Shown: positions 23,833-32,308, counted from the stretch's first letter. The stretch: DNA of 40,347 nucleotides from Bacteroidota bacterium (GCA_947456185.1 CANGPW010000018.1:1-40347); one strand, 5' to 3'. Translations and numbers: made by a program. Notes: generated by a model not told the origin, from the sequence alone.

Positions 23833-23869
23833 TGCGACATTTTATAAACACAAATATGTGAATGTCGCA
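23833..23869. repeat. Nested inverted repeat in the pheS upstream region
   Basis: Perfect 9-bp arms TGCGACATT (23833-23841) and AATGTCGCA (23861-23869) enclose an inner CACA-AATA-TGTG hairpin (23849-23860), with a seven-base A/T bulge on the left side only. No T-run follows on either strand, so it is not an obvious terminator. Confidence 0.6.
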
Positions 23870-24090
23870 ATTAACACACTGTTTATAAATATATAAACTA
23901 CTGATTATAAATAAAAAAGTAAAAAAGTAAATTGTTAAGAATATTGTATAAGGTAAATTCCTAAACAAAAATTAAAAGTTATTCTATCAATTAACACCTA
24001 TTATTATTATTACAAATTATATCTAAAGATAAACAATAATACATTAACGCTGTGGGTAAGCTCAGGGTTAGTATTTATAAATTGTATTCT

Positions 24091-24098
24091 TATGTTTG
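24091..24098 (+). promoter_or_regulatory. -7 promoter box of pheS
   Basis: TATGTTTG is an exact TAnnTTTG, 36 bases before the pheS ATG. The -33 position has only TTAG. Confidence 0.45.
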
Positions 24099-24134
24099 TA
24101 CTGGAATAGAAAGAAAAAATATTTAAAACCCAAA

Positions 24135-25151
24135 ATGAAACAAAAACTAGAAGAACTTCAACAAAAACTTCACGAGTATAAAATAAATTCAAGTGAAGAT
24201 TTGGAAAATTTTCGTTTAAAATATCTTTCTCGTAAAGGATTAATGAATGATTTGTTTGAAGAATTCAAACAAGTACCTAATGAAATGAAACGTGATATAG
24301 GTAAATTAATGAATGTTGTAAAAACCAGTGTTCAGGAAAAATTTGACGAAGCAACTGAAAAATTTAAATCTGATAAAATAGAAAATACAAATTATAATAT
24401 TGATTATACTTTACCAGCTGAAACCACTGAATTAGGATCTCGTCACCCCTTAAATATTATAGAAAATCAAATTGTCGCCATTTTTACAAAGTTAGGATTT
24501 ACAATAGCTGAAGGACCAGAAATAGAAAATGATTGGCATAATTTTTCAGCATTAAATTTTCCACCAAATCACCCTGCGCGAGATATGCAGGATACTTTTT
24601 TTATAGATGAAGAAATTGCATTACGCACACATACTTCAAGTGTACAAGTAAGATTAATGCAGCAAAAAAATCCGCCCTTACGGGCTATTATGCCTGGAAG
24701 AGTTTATAGAAACGAAGCCATTTCGGCAAGAGCAAATTGTTTTTTTCATCAAATAGAAGGAATTTATATTGACGAAAAAGTAAGTTTTGCAGACTTAAAA
24801 CAAACATTATATGCATTTGTAAAAGACATGTTTGGTGATGATGTAGAAGTAAGATTCCGACCAAGTTATTTTCCGTTTACAGAACCAAGTGCTGAAATGG
24901 ATATAAGCTGTCAAATTTGTAAAGGAAAAGGCTGTAATATTTGTAAATACAGCGGTTGGGTAGAAATATTGGGTTGTGGAATGATAGATCCAAACGTATT
25001 AGAAAATTGCGGAATTAACCCAGAAAAATATACCGGCTTTGCTTTTGGAATGGGAATAGAACGAATTACTATGCTTAAATACGATGTGAAGGATTTAAGA
25101 ACGTTTTTCATAAATGATTCAAGATTTTTGAAACAATTCAGTAATTTGTAA
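24135..25151 (+). CDS. pheS: Phenylalanyl-tRNA synthetase alpha subunit
   Basis: A 338-aa class II synthetase subunit from the ATG at 24135; the track's TTG start at 24096 precedes this with 13 basic residues and overlaps the promoter box. The N-terminal coiled coil (MKQKLEELQQKLHEYKINSSEDLENFRLKYLSRKGLMNDLF) binds the tRNA. Motif 2 is PGRVYRNEAISARANCFFHQIEGIYIDE and motif 3 FAFGMGIERITMLKYDVKDLR. A Cys-rich stretch ISCQICKGKGCNICKYSGW occurs near residue 256 and is found in a subset of bacterial PheS proteins. It pairs with PheT to charge tRNA-Phe; pheT is not adjacent, which is common in Bacteroidota. Confidence 0.96.
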   Translation: MKQKLEELQQKLHEYKINSSEDLENFRLKYLSRKGLMNDLFEEFKQVPNEMKRDIGKLMNVVKTSVQEKFDEATEKFKSDKIENTNYNIDYTLPAETTELGSRHPLNIIENQIVAIFTKLGFTIAEGPEIENDWHNFSALNFPPNHPARDMQDTFFIDEEIALRTHTSSVQVRLMQQKNPPLRAIMPGRVYRNEAISARANCFFHQIEGIYIDEKVSFADLKQTLYAFVKDMFGDDVEVRFRPSYFPFTEPSAEMDISCQICKGKGCNICKYSGWVEILGCGMIDPNVLENCGINPEKYTGFAFGMGIERITMLKYDVKDLRTFFINDSRFLKQFSNL

Positions 25152-25206
25152 GTCACTATCAAAATACTTTAATTCAATAAAATGCATTTTATCCCATAAC
25201 TATCCC

Positions 25207-25247
25207 ACAGGCTCTTTGGCTGGGGTCGCTGAGCTTATTGAAACGAA
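25207..25247. repeat. Degenerate dispersed-repeat-like segment
   Basis: The stretch holding GGTCGCTGAGCTTATTGAAACG resembles the TCGCTGAGCTTGTCGAAACG-type intergenic repeat common in Bacteroidota, with TTATT in place of TTGTC. Single copy here, so the assignment rests on recall. Confidence 0.35.
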
Positions 25248-25295
25248 TATCAATGAAATAACCACATAAAATAAATTAAAATAATCAACTAAAAA

Positions 25296-26738
25296 ATGAC
25301 AACAAAAATAAATATAACCACTAAAAGCAATAATCAATTAAGCACTTTAATTGTAACCAATAAAAAAGCAAAATGGAGTATACTTGGTTTTTCTAAACCT
25401 GAAATAGCTTACATAGAAAAAAAGATAAAAGCTACCGATACTTTTATTACCATCAATCAATTTGAACGATTGGTTTTTGTGCAATTGATAGAAGAATTTG
25501 AAAAGAAAAACGACTACTCAAAATTAGAAGCTTATAGAACACTAGGCAATAAAATTTGCGCTGCAATCAATGCACATAAGTACGATTCTATTCAAATTGC
25601 TGAATCATTAATTAATGAAGAACAATTATTAGCTATAGCTGAAGGAATAGCATTGAGCAATTACCAATTTATAAAATATTTAAATGATAAAAAAGGACAA
25701 TTTACTTTAAAAACCATTTATTTAGTAGGAGTAAACCTAAATAAAGTAGGAGTGGAGCAAACCAATATTTTAGTAGAAGCAGTTTGCGAAGCACGTAATT
25801 TAGTAAACGAACCACAAAACGTAATTGATGCAGTTTCATTAAGTAATGAATTTAAAAAACTAGGTAAAAAAGCCAATTTTAAAGTGGAAGTTTTAAATAA
25901 ACTTCAAATAGAAAGTTTAAAAATGGGTGGTTTATTAGCGGTAAATTTAGGCAGTCAAATTCCTCCAACATTTACCATTATGGAATACAAACCAGTAAAA
26001 CCTAAAAACAAGAAACCATTGGTTTTAGTAGGTAAAGGAATTGTATATGACACTGGTGGATTGAGTTTAAAACCCACACCAAACAGTATGGATAGCATGA
26101 AGTGTGACATGGCGGGTTCTGCAGCAGTAGCTTGTGCCATGTTTGCCATCGCTAAAGCAAAATTAAATTACCATGTAATAGCATTGGTTCCGGCAACAGA
26201 TAATAGACCTGGTGAAAATGCTTATACTCCTGGAGATGTAATTACTATGTATGACGGACAAACGGTAGAAGTTTTAAATACCGATGCGGAAGGCAGAATG
26301 GTTTTGGCTGATGCATTGACCTATGCAAAAAAATATAAACCAGAACTAGTGTTAGATTTTGCTACACTTACGGGTGCAGCAGCAGCAGCAATTGGTCAAT
26401 ATGGTATAGTTTGTATGGGAACAGCAAACGAAACGCAAAAAACAGCCTTAAAAAACAGCGGAAACAATACACACGAACGATTAGTAGAGTTTCCGTTTTG
26501 GGACGATTACAGCAAGTTAATCAAATCGGATATTGCAGATATGAAAAATATTGGAGGCCCGGTTGGCGGAGCAATTACAGCCGGTAAATTTTTAGAAAAA
26601 TTCATTGATTATCCTTGGATGCATTTTGACATTGCTGGTCCGGCATTTATAAACTCAAACGATAGCTATAGAGGAAAAATGGGAACCGGAGTTGGGGTGA
26701 GGTTATTATTTGATTTTGTGAAGAATCAAGCAAAGTAA
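25296..26738 (+). CDS. Leucyl aminopeptidase (M17 family)
   Basis: A 480-aa cytosolic aminopeptidase. The M17 signature NTDAEGRMVLADALTYA is near residue 328, with its conserved metal-binding Asp and Glu. VGKGIVYDTGGLSLKPTPNSMDSMKCDMAGSAAVA near 250 holds the Lys and Asp that bind the two metals and the bicarbonate. GGPVGGAITAGKFLEKF near 425 and PWMHFDIAGPAF near 447 complete the active-site wall. The N-terminal domain (1-170) is diverged, as usual. The family removes N-terminal amino acids from peptides; substrate preference cannot be fixed here. A strong terminator follows the gene. Confidence 0.93.
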   Translation: MTTKINITTKSNNQLSTLIVTNKKAKWSILGFSKPEIAYIEKKIKATDTFITINQFERLVFVQLIEEFEKKNDYSKLEAYRTLGNKICAAINAHKYDSIQIAESLINEEQLLAIAEGIALSNYQFIKYLNDKKGQFTLKTIYLVGVNLNKVGVEQTNILVEAVCEARNLVNEPQNVIDAVSLSNEFKKLGKKANFKVEVLNKLQIESLKMGGLLAVNLGSQIPPTFTIMEYKPVKPKNKKPLVLVGKGIVYDTGGLSLKPTPNSMDSMKCDMAGSAAVACAMFAIAKAKLNYHVIALVPATDNRPGENAYTPGDVITMYDGQTVEVLNTDAEGRMVLADALTYAKKYKPELVLDFATLTGAAAAAIGQYGIVCMGTANETQKTALKNSGNNTHERLVEFPFWDDYSKLIKSDIADMKNIGGPVGGAITAGKFLEKFIDYPWMHFDIAGPAFINSNDSYRGKMGTGVGVRLLFDFVKNQAK

Positions 26739-26750
26739 AGGTGTTAATTT

Positions 26751-26787
26751 AAAAGAGCTTATTTAAACGATAAGCTCTTTTTTGTTT
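26751..26787 (+). terminator. Intrinsic terminator after the M17 aminopeptidase gene
   Basis: An 11-bp perfect stem AAAAGAGCTTA/TAAGCTCTTTT (26751-26761 and 26771-26781) with a nine-base loop, ending in a T-run TTTTTTGTTT. Confidence 0.9.
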
Positions 26788-26802
26788 AAATAAAAATATT
26801 AA

Positions 26803-28041
26803 ATGAAAAACGTAAAATATCTAATTGGTATAGCAATAATTAGTCTCTTTGTGTTATTTACAAATTCTACTTTTGATAAAGTAAAAGAGTCTAAAACACC
26901 ACAAAATAAATTATTATACAAAGAATTAAGTTTTGGTGCAAACCAACTAATTAACGAAGCCTTTAAAGGATTAGCGTACGGGAAAACAATAGACTATCAT
27001 ACCCACATTGTAGGTACAGGAGCAGGAAATAGTGGAAACTTTGTAAACAATGAAATGCAATCTGCGAAGTATCCAATAAAGCATTTAAAGTTTAATGTTT
27101 ATAAAAATGCTGCTGGAATAAAAAACACTAAAAATGCAGACGCAGAATTTTTGAAAACCCTGGTAAATAGAATAAAAAGTATTCCCAATCATGGTAAATA
27201 TTGTTTGTTAGCCTTTGATAAAAATTACAATGAAAATGGCACGGAAAATTTAAAGAAAACTGAATTTTATGTTCCCAATGAGTATGTTTTTAAAATTGCA
27301 GCGCAATATCCCGATTTATTTATCCCGGTTATATCAATTCACCCTTACCGTAAAGATGCTATATTAGAACTTGAAAAATGGCACAAAAAAGGCGGAAGAA
27401 TGATTAAGTGGCTTCCAAATGCTATGAGCATAAATCCGTCAAGCGAAAAGTGCAAGTTGTTTTATTTAAAAATGAAAGAAAAAGGCATTGTATTACTTAC
27501 CCATGCAGGTGAAGAAAAAGCGGTAGAAGCAGAAGATGATCAAAAACTCGGGAATCCATTGTTACTAAAACCACCATTGGATATGGGTGTAAAAGTAATT
27601 ATAGCACATTGCGCTAGCTTGGGGCAAGCAACTGTTTTAGATTCAAAAGGAAATAAAATTAAGCGGAATAACTTTGATTTGTTTTTGGAATTAATGAGCC
27701 AGAAAAAGTATGAAGGTTTATTGTTTGCCGATATTTCGGCAATGACACAATATAATAGAATGGGCGTTCCGCTTTTAACCATGTTAAACAACACTGCCAT
27801 GCACAAAAGATTAGTGAATGGAAGCGATTATCCTTTGCCAGCAATTAATATAATAATTAGAACAAGTTTGCTTGAAAAAGCGGGATATATTAACAAAATC
27901 GAAAGAAAATATTTGAATGAAATTTATCAATTCAATCCATTATTATTTGATTTTGTGGTAAAGCGAACGATTAAATCTCCTATTCTAAATAGAAAGTTTT
28001 CCAACTCAGTGTTTATGAGAAATGAAATGCTTGGATTTTAA
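26803..28041 (+). CDS. Amidohydrolase-family protein, exported or membrane-anchored
   Basis: A 412-aa protein with an N-terminal hydrophobic helix (KYLIGIAIISLFVLFTNS). The amidohydrolase TIM barrel follows: DYHTHIVGTGAGNSG near residue 65 with the HxH metal ligands, KWLPNAMSINPSSEKC near 205, GIVLLTHAGEE near 227 with a metal-binding His, VIIAHCAS near 265, and NGSDYPLP near 345 with the Asp. These are the features of the amidohydrolase_2 class (decarboxylases and hydrolases). Substrate unknown. The C-terminus continues to IKSPILNRKFSNSVFMRNEM. It lies after a terminator and appears to be transcribed alone; it is convergent with the outer-membrane protein gene. Confidence 0.85.
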   Translation: MKNVKYLIGIAIISLFVLFTNSTFDKVKESKTPQNKLLYKELSFGANQLINEAFKGLAYGKTIDYHTHIVGTGAGNSGNFVNNEMQSAKYPIKHLKFNVYKNAAGIKNTKNADAEFLKTLVNRIKSIPNHGKYCLLAFDKNYNENGTENLKKTEFYVPNEYVFKIAAQYPDLFIPVISIHPYRKDAILELEKWHKKGGRMIKWLPNAMSINPSSEKCKLFYLKMKEKGIVLLTHAGEEKAVEAEDDQKLGNPLLLKPPLDMGVKVIIAHCASLGQATVLDSKGNKIKRNNFDLFLELMSQKKYEGLLFADISAMTQYNRMGVPLLTMLNNTAMHKRLVNGSDYPLPAINIIIRTSLLEKAGYINKIERKYLNEIYQFNPLLFDFVVKRTIKSPILNRKFSNSVFMRNEMLGF

Positions 28042-28076
28042 AAAACAAATATATTAATAGACAGACTTTTTGGTCA

Positions 28077-29114
28077 TTACAACCATTTAATTTTAGGAAT
28101 TAATTTATAGAACCTGTAACCAGCGTTTATTCCAATACTGGTTGATTGGAAAGCTACAAAGTTAGGATAGCCAAAAGCATTTAAATTACCATCGTAAGTA
28201 ATAAAAATGTTCCAAAAATATTTATACCCGTTTTTACCAATTGACAATTTAGCATGTGTATCAAATTCAAAGCTAGTTCCGGACTCAAAATCTTTGATAT
28301 TATTAATTTTATAACCCGCAATTCCTAAGCCCAAAAATGCCGAAGGAGAAATAAACCATTTACCACCTTTAAAGCAAAAGTTATGCGCATATCCAGGTCT
28401 AAAATTTAAACGCAAAAGGCGCAAATAATTCATTCCTGCTAGTTCGCCATAGTTTTTAACGCTATCTATATTATTAGGAATTAAAGAGGAGTCGGCCCTG
28501 ATAGATTTATACCCAACATTACATAAAACCAAGAAAGATCCAGAAGACTTTTTTTGAAATTCGGCCATAGAAAGTGCGCTGCGATAAGAGAATTTTTTAT
28601 AGTTAAAATTATAGAAAAAATTTAAACCATGGTCTTCAATTTTAGCATCGGGCCTAATTGACACATTGGTGTCATTTCCATGTGTTCGGTATGCGCCATT
28701 AAACGACCTAGAATATATTTCTCCACCGCCCCACATTTGATAATAACTGAATGAAAAGTCGTAATAATTAGTTTTACCATAACGTCCTTCATTGCCATTT
28801 GTTCTTGGCACTTGAACGCCAAAAGCTACTGTAAAATATTTTAAACCTAAGCTTACACCCGTTTGTAAACTTATGTTTGGAGTTAATTTTATAACTTCTT
28901 TCGATTCTGAAAATCGTGGAGGATTGATATAAAAACCAAAATCATTTAACCAAGTATTTGTTTGAATATTGTATGGTCTTTCAAATTGTATGATGTAGTT
29001 GGTATCTTTTTGTGCAAACGCATTTGAAAAAAATAAAAACAAAACAAAAACAGTTACAAAAATTTTTTTTGTAACTGTTTTTATTGAAAATACTGTTTTC
29101 AAATTGGTGTTCAT
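28077..29114 (-). CDS. Predicted outer-membrane beta-barrel protein (DUF4421-like)
   Basis: A 345-aa protein from the ATG at 29114. The track starts at 29198, but those 28 extra residues would be encoded by the dispersed repeat at 29138-29214. The signal peptide is TKKIFVTVFVLFLFFSNAFAQ. Many amphipathic strands follow with aromatic girdles (SLGLKYFTVAFGVQVP, FSFSYYQMWGGGEIYS, FNYKKFSYRSALSMAEF, SIGINAGYRFYKLIP) typical of a barrel. The layout reminds me of DUF4421 proteins of Bacteroidota; I am not sure. The function is unknown. A perfect 17-bp hairpin lies in its signal-peptide codons. It is 108 bp downstream of asnS on the same strand, the repeat lying between. Confidence 0.8.
   Translation of the reverse strand: MNTNLKTVFSIKTVTKKIFVTVFVLFLFFSNAFAQKDTNYIIQFERPYNIQTNTWLNDFGFYINPPRFSESKEVIKLTPNISLQTGVSLGLKYFTVAFGVQVPRTNGNEGRYGKTNYYDFSFSYYQMWGGGEIYSRSFNGAYRTHGNDTNVSIRPDAKIEDHGLNFFYNFNYKKFSYRSALSMAEFQKKSSGSFLVLCNVGYKSIRADSSLIPNNIDSVKNYGELAGMNYLRLLRLNFRPGYAHNFCFKGGKWFISPSAFLGLGIAGYKINNIKDFESGTSFEFDTHAKLSIGKNGYKYFWNIFITYDGNLNAFGYPNFVAFQSTSIGINAGYRFYKLIPKIKWL
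29046..29082 (-). repeat. Perfect 17-bp hairpin in the signal-peptide codons, terminator-like
   Basis: The arms AAAAACAGTTACAAAAA (29046-29062) and TTTTTGTAACTGTTTTT (29066-29082) are exact reverse complements with a three-base loop. On the coding (minus) strand they are codons for KTVTKKIFVTVF, and the hairpin is followed by GTTTTGTTTTTATTTTTTT, so it has the shape of an intrinsic terminator about 30 bases into the gene. Confidence 0.85.
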
Positions 29115-29137
29115 TTGATTGAATTTATTATTTAGTT

Positions 29138-29214
29138 CGTCATTGCGATCAGGCATAAGCGTGATTGGCAATCCCATAAAAAGGAGAGATTGCTTCACTA
29201 CGTTCGCAATGACG
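29138..29214. repeat. Dispersed REP-like palindromic element, copy 2
   Basis: A 77-bp element with ends CGTCATTGCGA and TCGCAATGACG forming a perfect 11-bp inverted repeat. The right arm AGAGATTGCTTC is the reverse complement of the left arm of copy 1 (930-1011). It starts 9 bp after the asnS stop in transcript direction and lies in the gap before the outer-membrane protein gene, the same position relative to an upstream minus-strand gene as copy 1. Confidence 0.78.
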
Positions 29215-29222
29215 TTTATATG

Positions 29223-30746
29223 CTAAGGCAATAAACGTCCGTACATTCTAGGAAAAGGAATACTTTCGCGAACGTGAGGTAACTTACAAATCCATGTTAC
29301 CAAACGCTCTAAACCTAAACCAAAGCCTGCATGCGGTACACTTCCATATCTACGCAAATCCAAATACCATTCAAAAGCTTCCATTGGCAATTGATGCTCT
29401 TTAATTTTTTCAATTAATAAATCAGTATCTGTTTCCCGTTCGCCACCACCTACAATTTCGCCATAACCTTCAGGTGCTAATACATCAACGCCACGGGCAA
29501 ATTTTGAGTTATCAGGGTCGCGTTTTAAGTAAAACGCTTTTACTTCGTGTGGCCAATTATAAACCATAACAGGCACATCAAATAAGCGGGTTAACACTGT
29601 TTCATCGCTACCACCAAAATCGTTACCATATTCAAAATTACGAGCAGAGTTTAACCAACCCGGAATATTACGAGTTACCTCTTCCAAATCTTTCAACTCT
29701 TGTTTTAATTTATCAATTTTAGCTTGGTTAAAACCTATTTCTCCTTTTTTCATTCCAGGAGTTTTTATTTTTTCTTCGCGTTCAACAATTTCTTTATTTA
29801 TTTCTTCCATTTTGGCTTCCACTTGTTTCAATTCGTCTTCCAACGATTTGATAGAGTTTTGTCCATTTACATCTTGCTCGCCTTTAATAATTCTTACGGC
29901 TTCATCGTAACTTAAACGAGGAAAAGGTTTAATTATTTGTTCCAATACAGTTGTGTCGCGTCCAACCATTGCTAGTTCTGCTTTGCAATTTGTCAATACA
30001 TTGGAAACAACTTCACGCAGGAAGCTTTCTATTAAATCCATGTTTTGGAAAATATCAAAGAAAACCATTTCGGGTTCAATCATCCAAAACTCTGATAAAT
30101 GCCTGCGCGTTTTCGATTTTTCGGCCCTAAAAGTGGGTCCAAAAGTATAAATTTTCCCCATTGCAAAAGCCATTGCTTCGCCATATAACTGGCCGCTTTG
30201 ACTTAAGTATGCAGTATCACCATAAAAATCGGTTTCAAATAAATTACTGGTTCCTTCACAAGCATTTCCGGTAAATAAAGGCGCATCCATTTGAATAAAA
30301 CCTTCTTTTTGGAAAAACTGATGAATAGAAAAAATAATTTGATTTCTAATTTTCATGATCGCCCACTGGCGTTGGCTCCGTAACCACAAATGGCGATTAT
30401 CCATTAAAAAATCCACACCATGTTCTTTTTTAGAAACAGGGTATTCATCGGCTACAGCTATAATTTGTACATCGGTGGCTTGAACCTCAAAACCACCCAT
30501 TTGTTTTTCATCTTTGGTAACTGTTCCAGTAATAATAATGGAAGTTTCAGTGGTAATTTTTTTACATTCGTTAAATACTTCTTCGCTTACACTTTCGGCA
30601 CTTACCACACACTGACACCAACCTGTTCCATCACGTAAAATGATAAAATAAATTCCTTTGCTATCTCTTCTGTTACTTGCCCAACCTTGTAATGTAACTT
30701 GTTGACCTTCGTAATCTTTTAAATTTTTAATTAAATATGCTTGCAT
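29223..30746 (-). CDS. asnS: Asparaginyl-tRNA synthetase
   Basis: A 507-aa class IIb synthetase. The OB-fold anticodon domain (1-110) has GQQVTLQGWASNRRDSKGIYFIILRDGTG. Motif 2 is FGPTFRAEKSKTRRHLSEFWMIEPEM near residue 205 and motif 3 GFGLGLERLVTWICKLPHVRESIPFPR at the end. Residues about 290-350 are a charged coiled-coil insertion (LEDELKQVEAKMEEINKEIVEREEKIK) which, as I recall, occurs in Bacteroidota AsnRS and makes the protein longer than the 466 aa of E. coli. It attaches Asn to tRNA-Asn. The start is the ATG at 30746, with a TACTTTTG promoter box 36 bases upstream. Confidence 0.97.
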   Translation of the reverse strand: MQAYLIKNLKDYEGQQVTLQGWASNRRDSKGIYFIILRDGTGWCQCVVSAESVSEEVFNECKKITTETSIIITGTVTKDEKQMGGFEVQATDVQIIAVADEYPVSKKEHGVDFLMDNRHLWLRSQRQWAIMKIRNQIIFSIHQFFQKEGFIQMDAPLFTGNACEGTSNLFETDFYGDTAYLSQSGQLYGEAMAFAMGKIYTFGPTFRAEKSKTRRHLSEFWMIEPEMVFFDIFQNMDLIESFLREVVSNVLTNCKAELAMVGRDTTVLEQIIKPFPRLSYDEAVRIIKGEQDVNGQNSIKSLEDELKQVEAKMEEINKEIVEREEKIKTPGMKKGEIGFNQAKIDKLKQELKDLEEVTRNIPGWLNSARNFEYGNDFGGSDETVLTRLFDVPVMVYNWPHEVKAFYLKRDPDNSKFARGVDVLAPEGYGEIVGGGERETDTDLLIEKIKEHQLPMEAFEWYLDLRRYGSVPHAGFGLGLERLVTWICKLPHVRESIPFPRMYGRLLP

Positions 30747-30781
30747 GAATAAAATAAATCCTTTTTTATAAAATGTAGCTA

Positions 30782-30789
30782 CAAAAGTA
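30782..30789 (-). promoter_or_regulatory. -7 promoter box of asnS
   Basis: TACTTTTG on the minus strand, an exact TAnnTTTG. No clear -33 TTTG. Confidence 0.4.
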
Positions 30790-30909
30790 ATTTATTTTAA
30801 GCGATTAGCCATACTGAAATTTAAGACATTGCTCTTGAATTTCTTTTTTAAATAATAGTATTGTTTAAATTATACATAGCAAATTGAAAATAAAACGTTT
30901 TATTGTATC

Positions 30910-32256
30910 ATGATTTATCAATTGTTAAAGCTGCTTTTAAAAGGAACTATTCGCATTTTTTTTCGTTCTATTACAATTAGTAATTTGCATTTTATTCCTA
31001 AAAAAGGCCCTTTAATATTATTGGCAAATCATCCAAGTACGTTCATGGATCCTATAGTTTTGGCAAGCGTTATTAGTCGAAAAGTATATTTTTTGGGTAA
31101 AGGTGAATTGTTTAAAGGTGCTTTTGCAAAATGGTTTTTAACCCACATGAAGATTATTCCTGTTTACAGAAAACAAGATGACCCGAGTGAATTAAACAAG
31201 AATGCTGATACTTTTAGAAAATGTTACGAGCATTTAGAAAATGGCGGTGTAATTTTAATTTTTCCGGAAGGAGTTAGCGTTACCGAGCGTAAACTAAAAC
31301 CTATTAAAGGTGGTGCATCGCATATTGCATTAGGTGCGGAAGGAAGAAATGATTTTAAATTAGGTGTAAAAATTATCAATATTGGTTTGAATTATGCCGA
31401 CCAACATCAATTTAACAAAGACTTATACATTAATATTCACGAGCCAATAGCAATAGCAGATTATGCCGAAAAATTTAAGGCCGATAAAACAAAAACCATT
31501 AAGGAATTAACCGAAACCATTGCCCAACATTTAGATGAAGTTGTTATCTCCATTCAAGATGCTAAAACCGATGAGTTAGTAAAGGATATTGAGACGCTTT
31601 ACATGCAACAGCTAAAGGAAAAAAGAGGTGTTTCGCATAACGATTTGGAAGCCGAATTTGCTATTACTAAAAACATAGTAAAAGCGGTAAATTATTATTT
31701 AAATAACGAACCAAAATTTGTAGAAACAATGCAGTTAAGGATAAAAATTTACTTAAATAATTTAAACAAATTACAATTAAACGATTCCACTATTTTAAAT
31801 AATAAAAAGAATTATCTGCTTCATCATATCAAAGGTTTGTTGTTATTAATTCTGGGTTTTCCCTTGTATTTATTTGGGTTAATTAATAATTTTTTGCCTT
31901 TTGAAATACCAGGTTTTGTGGCAGTAAAAATAGTTAAAAGCAAAGATTACAAAGGTGCCATTGGAATGGTGTTAGGCATGTTTACATTTATCATATTTTA
32001 TAGTTTGCAAATTTCATTTTTCAAACATTTTTCACAGAATAATTTACTTACACTTATTTATGCTTTAAGTCTTCCTGTTACGGGGTTTTTTGCCTATTTT
32101 TATTGGCATCAATTCACTGACTATCGTTCAGATTTATTCTTTAATAATTTATTTAAAAATAAACGTACGATGATTGATGATTTAATAGCAGAACGAGAAA
32201 ATATTATTTACGAATTTGAGCAAGCAAAAGAAGATTTTTTAGCTAAAAATAAATAG
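30910..32256 (+). CDS. PlsC-type lysophospholipid acyltransferase with extra membrane domain
   Basis: A 448-aa membrane protein. Residues 1-230 are the acyltransferase: LLANHPSTFMDP near 36 with the catalytic NHxxxxD, GKGELFKGAFAKWFL, VILIFPEGVSVTERKLKPIKGG near 117 with the substrate-binding FPEG block, and HIALGAEGRNDFKLGVKIINIGLNY. A helical linker follows (230-310), then membrane helices (KGLLLLILGFPLYLFGLI, IGMVLGMFTFIIFYSLQISFF, LLTLIYALSLPVTGFFAYFYW). The enzyme class transfers acyl groups to glycerolipid precursors at the inner membrane; the acceptor is unknown. The C-terminal domain makes it longer than the usual 240-aa PlsC. It is divergent from asnS. Confidence 0.88.
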   Translation: MIYQLLKLLLKGTIRIFFRSITISNLHFIPKKGPLILLANHPSTFMDPIVLASVISRKVYFLGKGELFKGAFAKWFLTHMKIIPVYRKQDDPSELNKNADTFRKCYEHLENGGVILIFPEGVSVTERKLKPIKGGASHIALGAEGRNDFKLGVKIINIGLNYADQHQFNKDLYINIHEPIAIADYAEKFKADKTKTIKELTETIAQHLDEVVISIQDAKTDELVKDIETLYMQQLKEKRGVSHNDLEAEFAITKNIVKAVNYYLNNEPKFVETMQLRIKIYLNNLNKLQLNDSTILNNKKNYLLHHIKGLLLLILGFPLYLFGLINNFLPFEIPGFVAVKIVKSKDYKGAIGMVLGMFTFIIFYSLQISFFKHFSQNNLLTLIYALSLPVTGFFAYFYWHQFTDYRSDLFFNNLFKNKRTMIDDLIAERENIIYEFEQAKEDFLAKNK

Positions 32257-32308
32257 TGAATGAGTCTTTATAAAAAGAGTTTATTAGTACAAAATTTCTT
32301 GGTAATTT

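Larger units (their letters stand above)
23717..24134. other. 418-bp AT-rich intergenic region upstream of pheS
   Basis: No gene is seen. It contains the inverted repeat at 23833-23869, a near DnaA-box TGTGGATTA (23738-23746) and a second TGTGGGTAA (24051-24059), each one base from TGTGGATAA, and the pheS -7 box at 24091. The rest is A/T-rich filler with poly-A tracts. Confidence 0.6.

Noticed and set aside
23738-24059. Functional oriC with DnaA boxes
   Set aside because: Only two 9-mers, each with one mismatch and 300 bp apart; such matches are expected in A/T-rich DNA. Kept only as a low-level observation.
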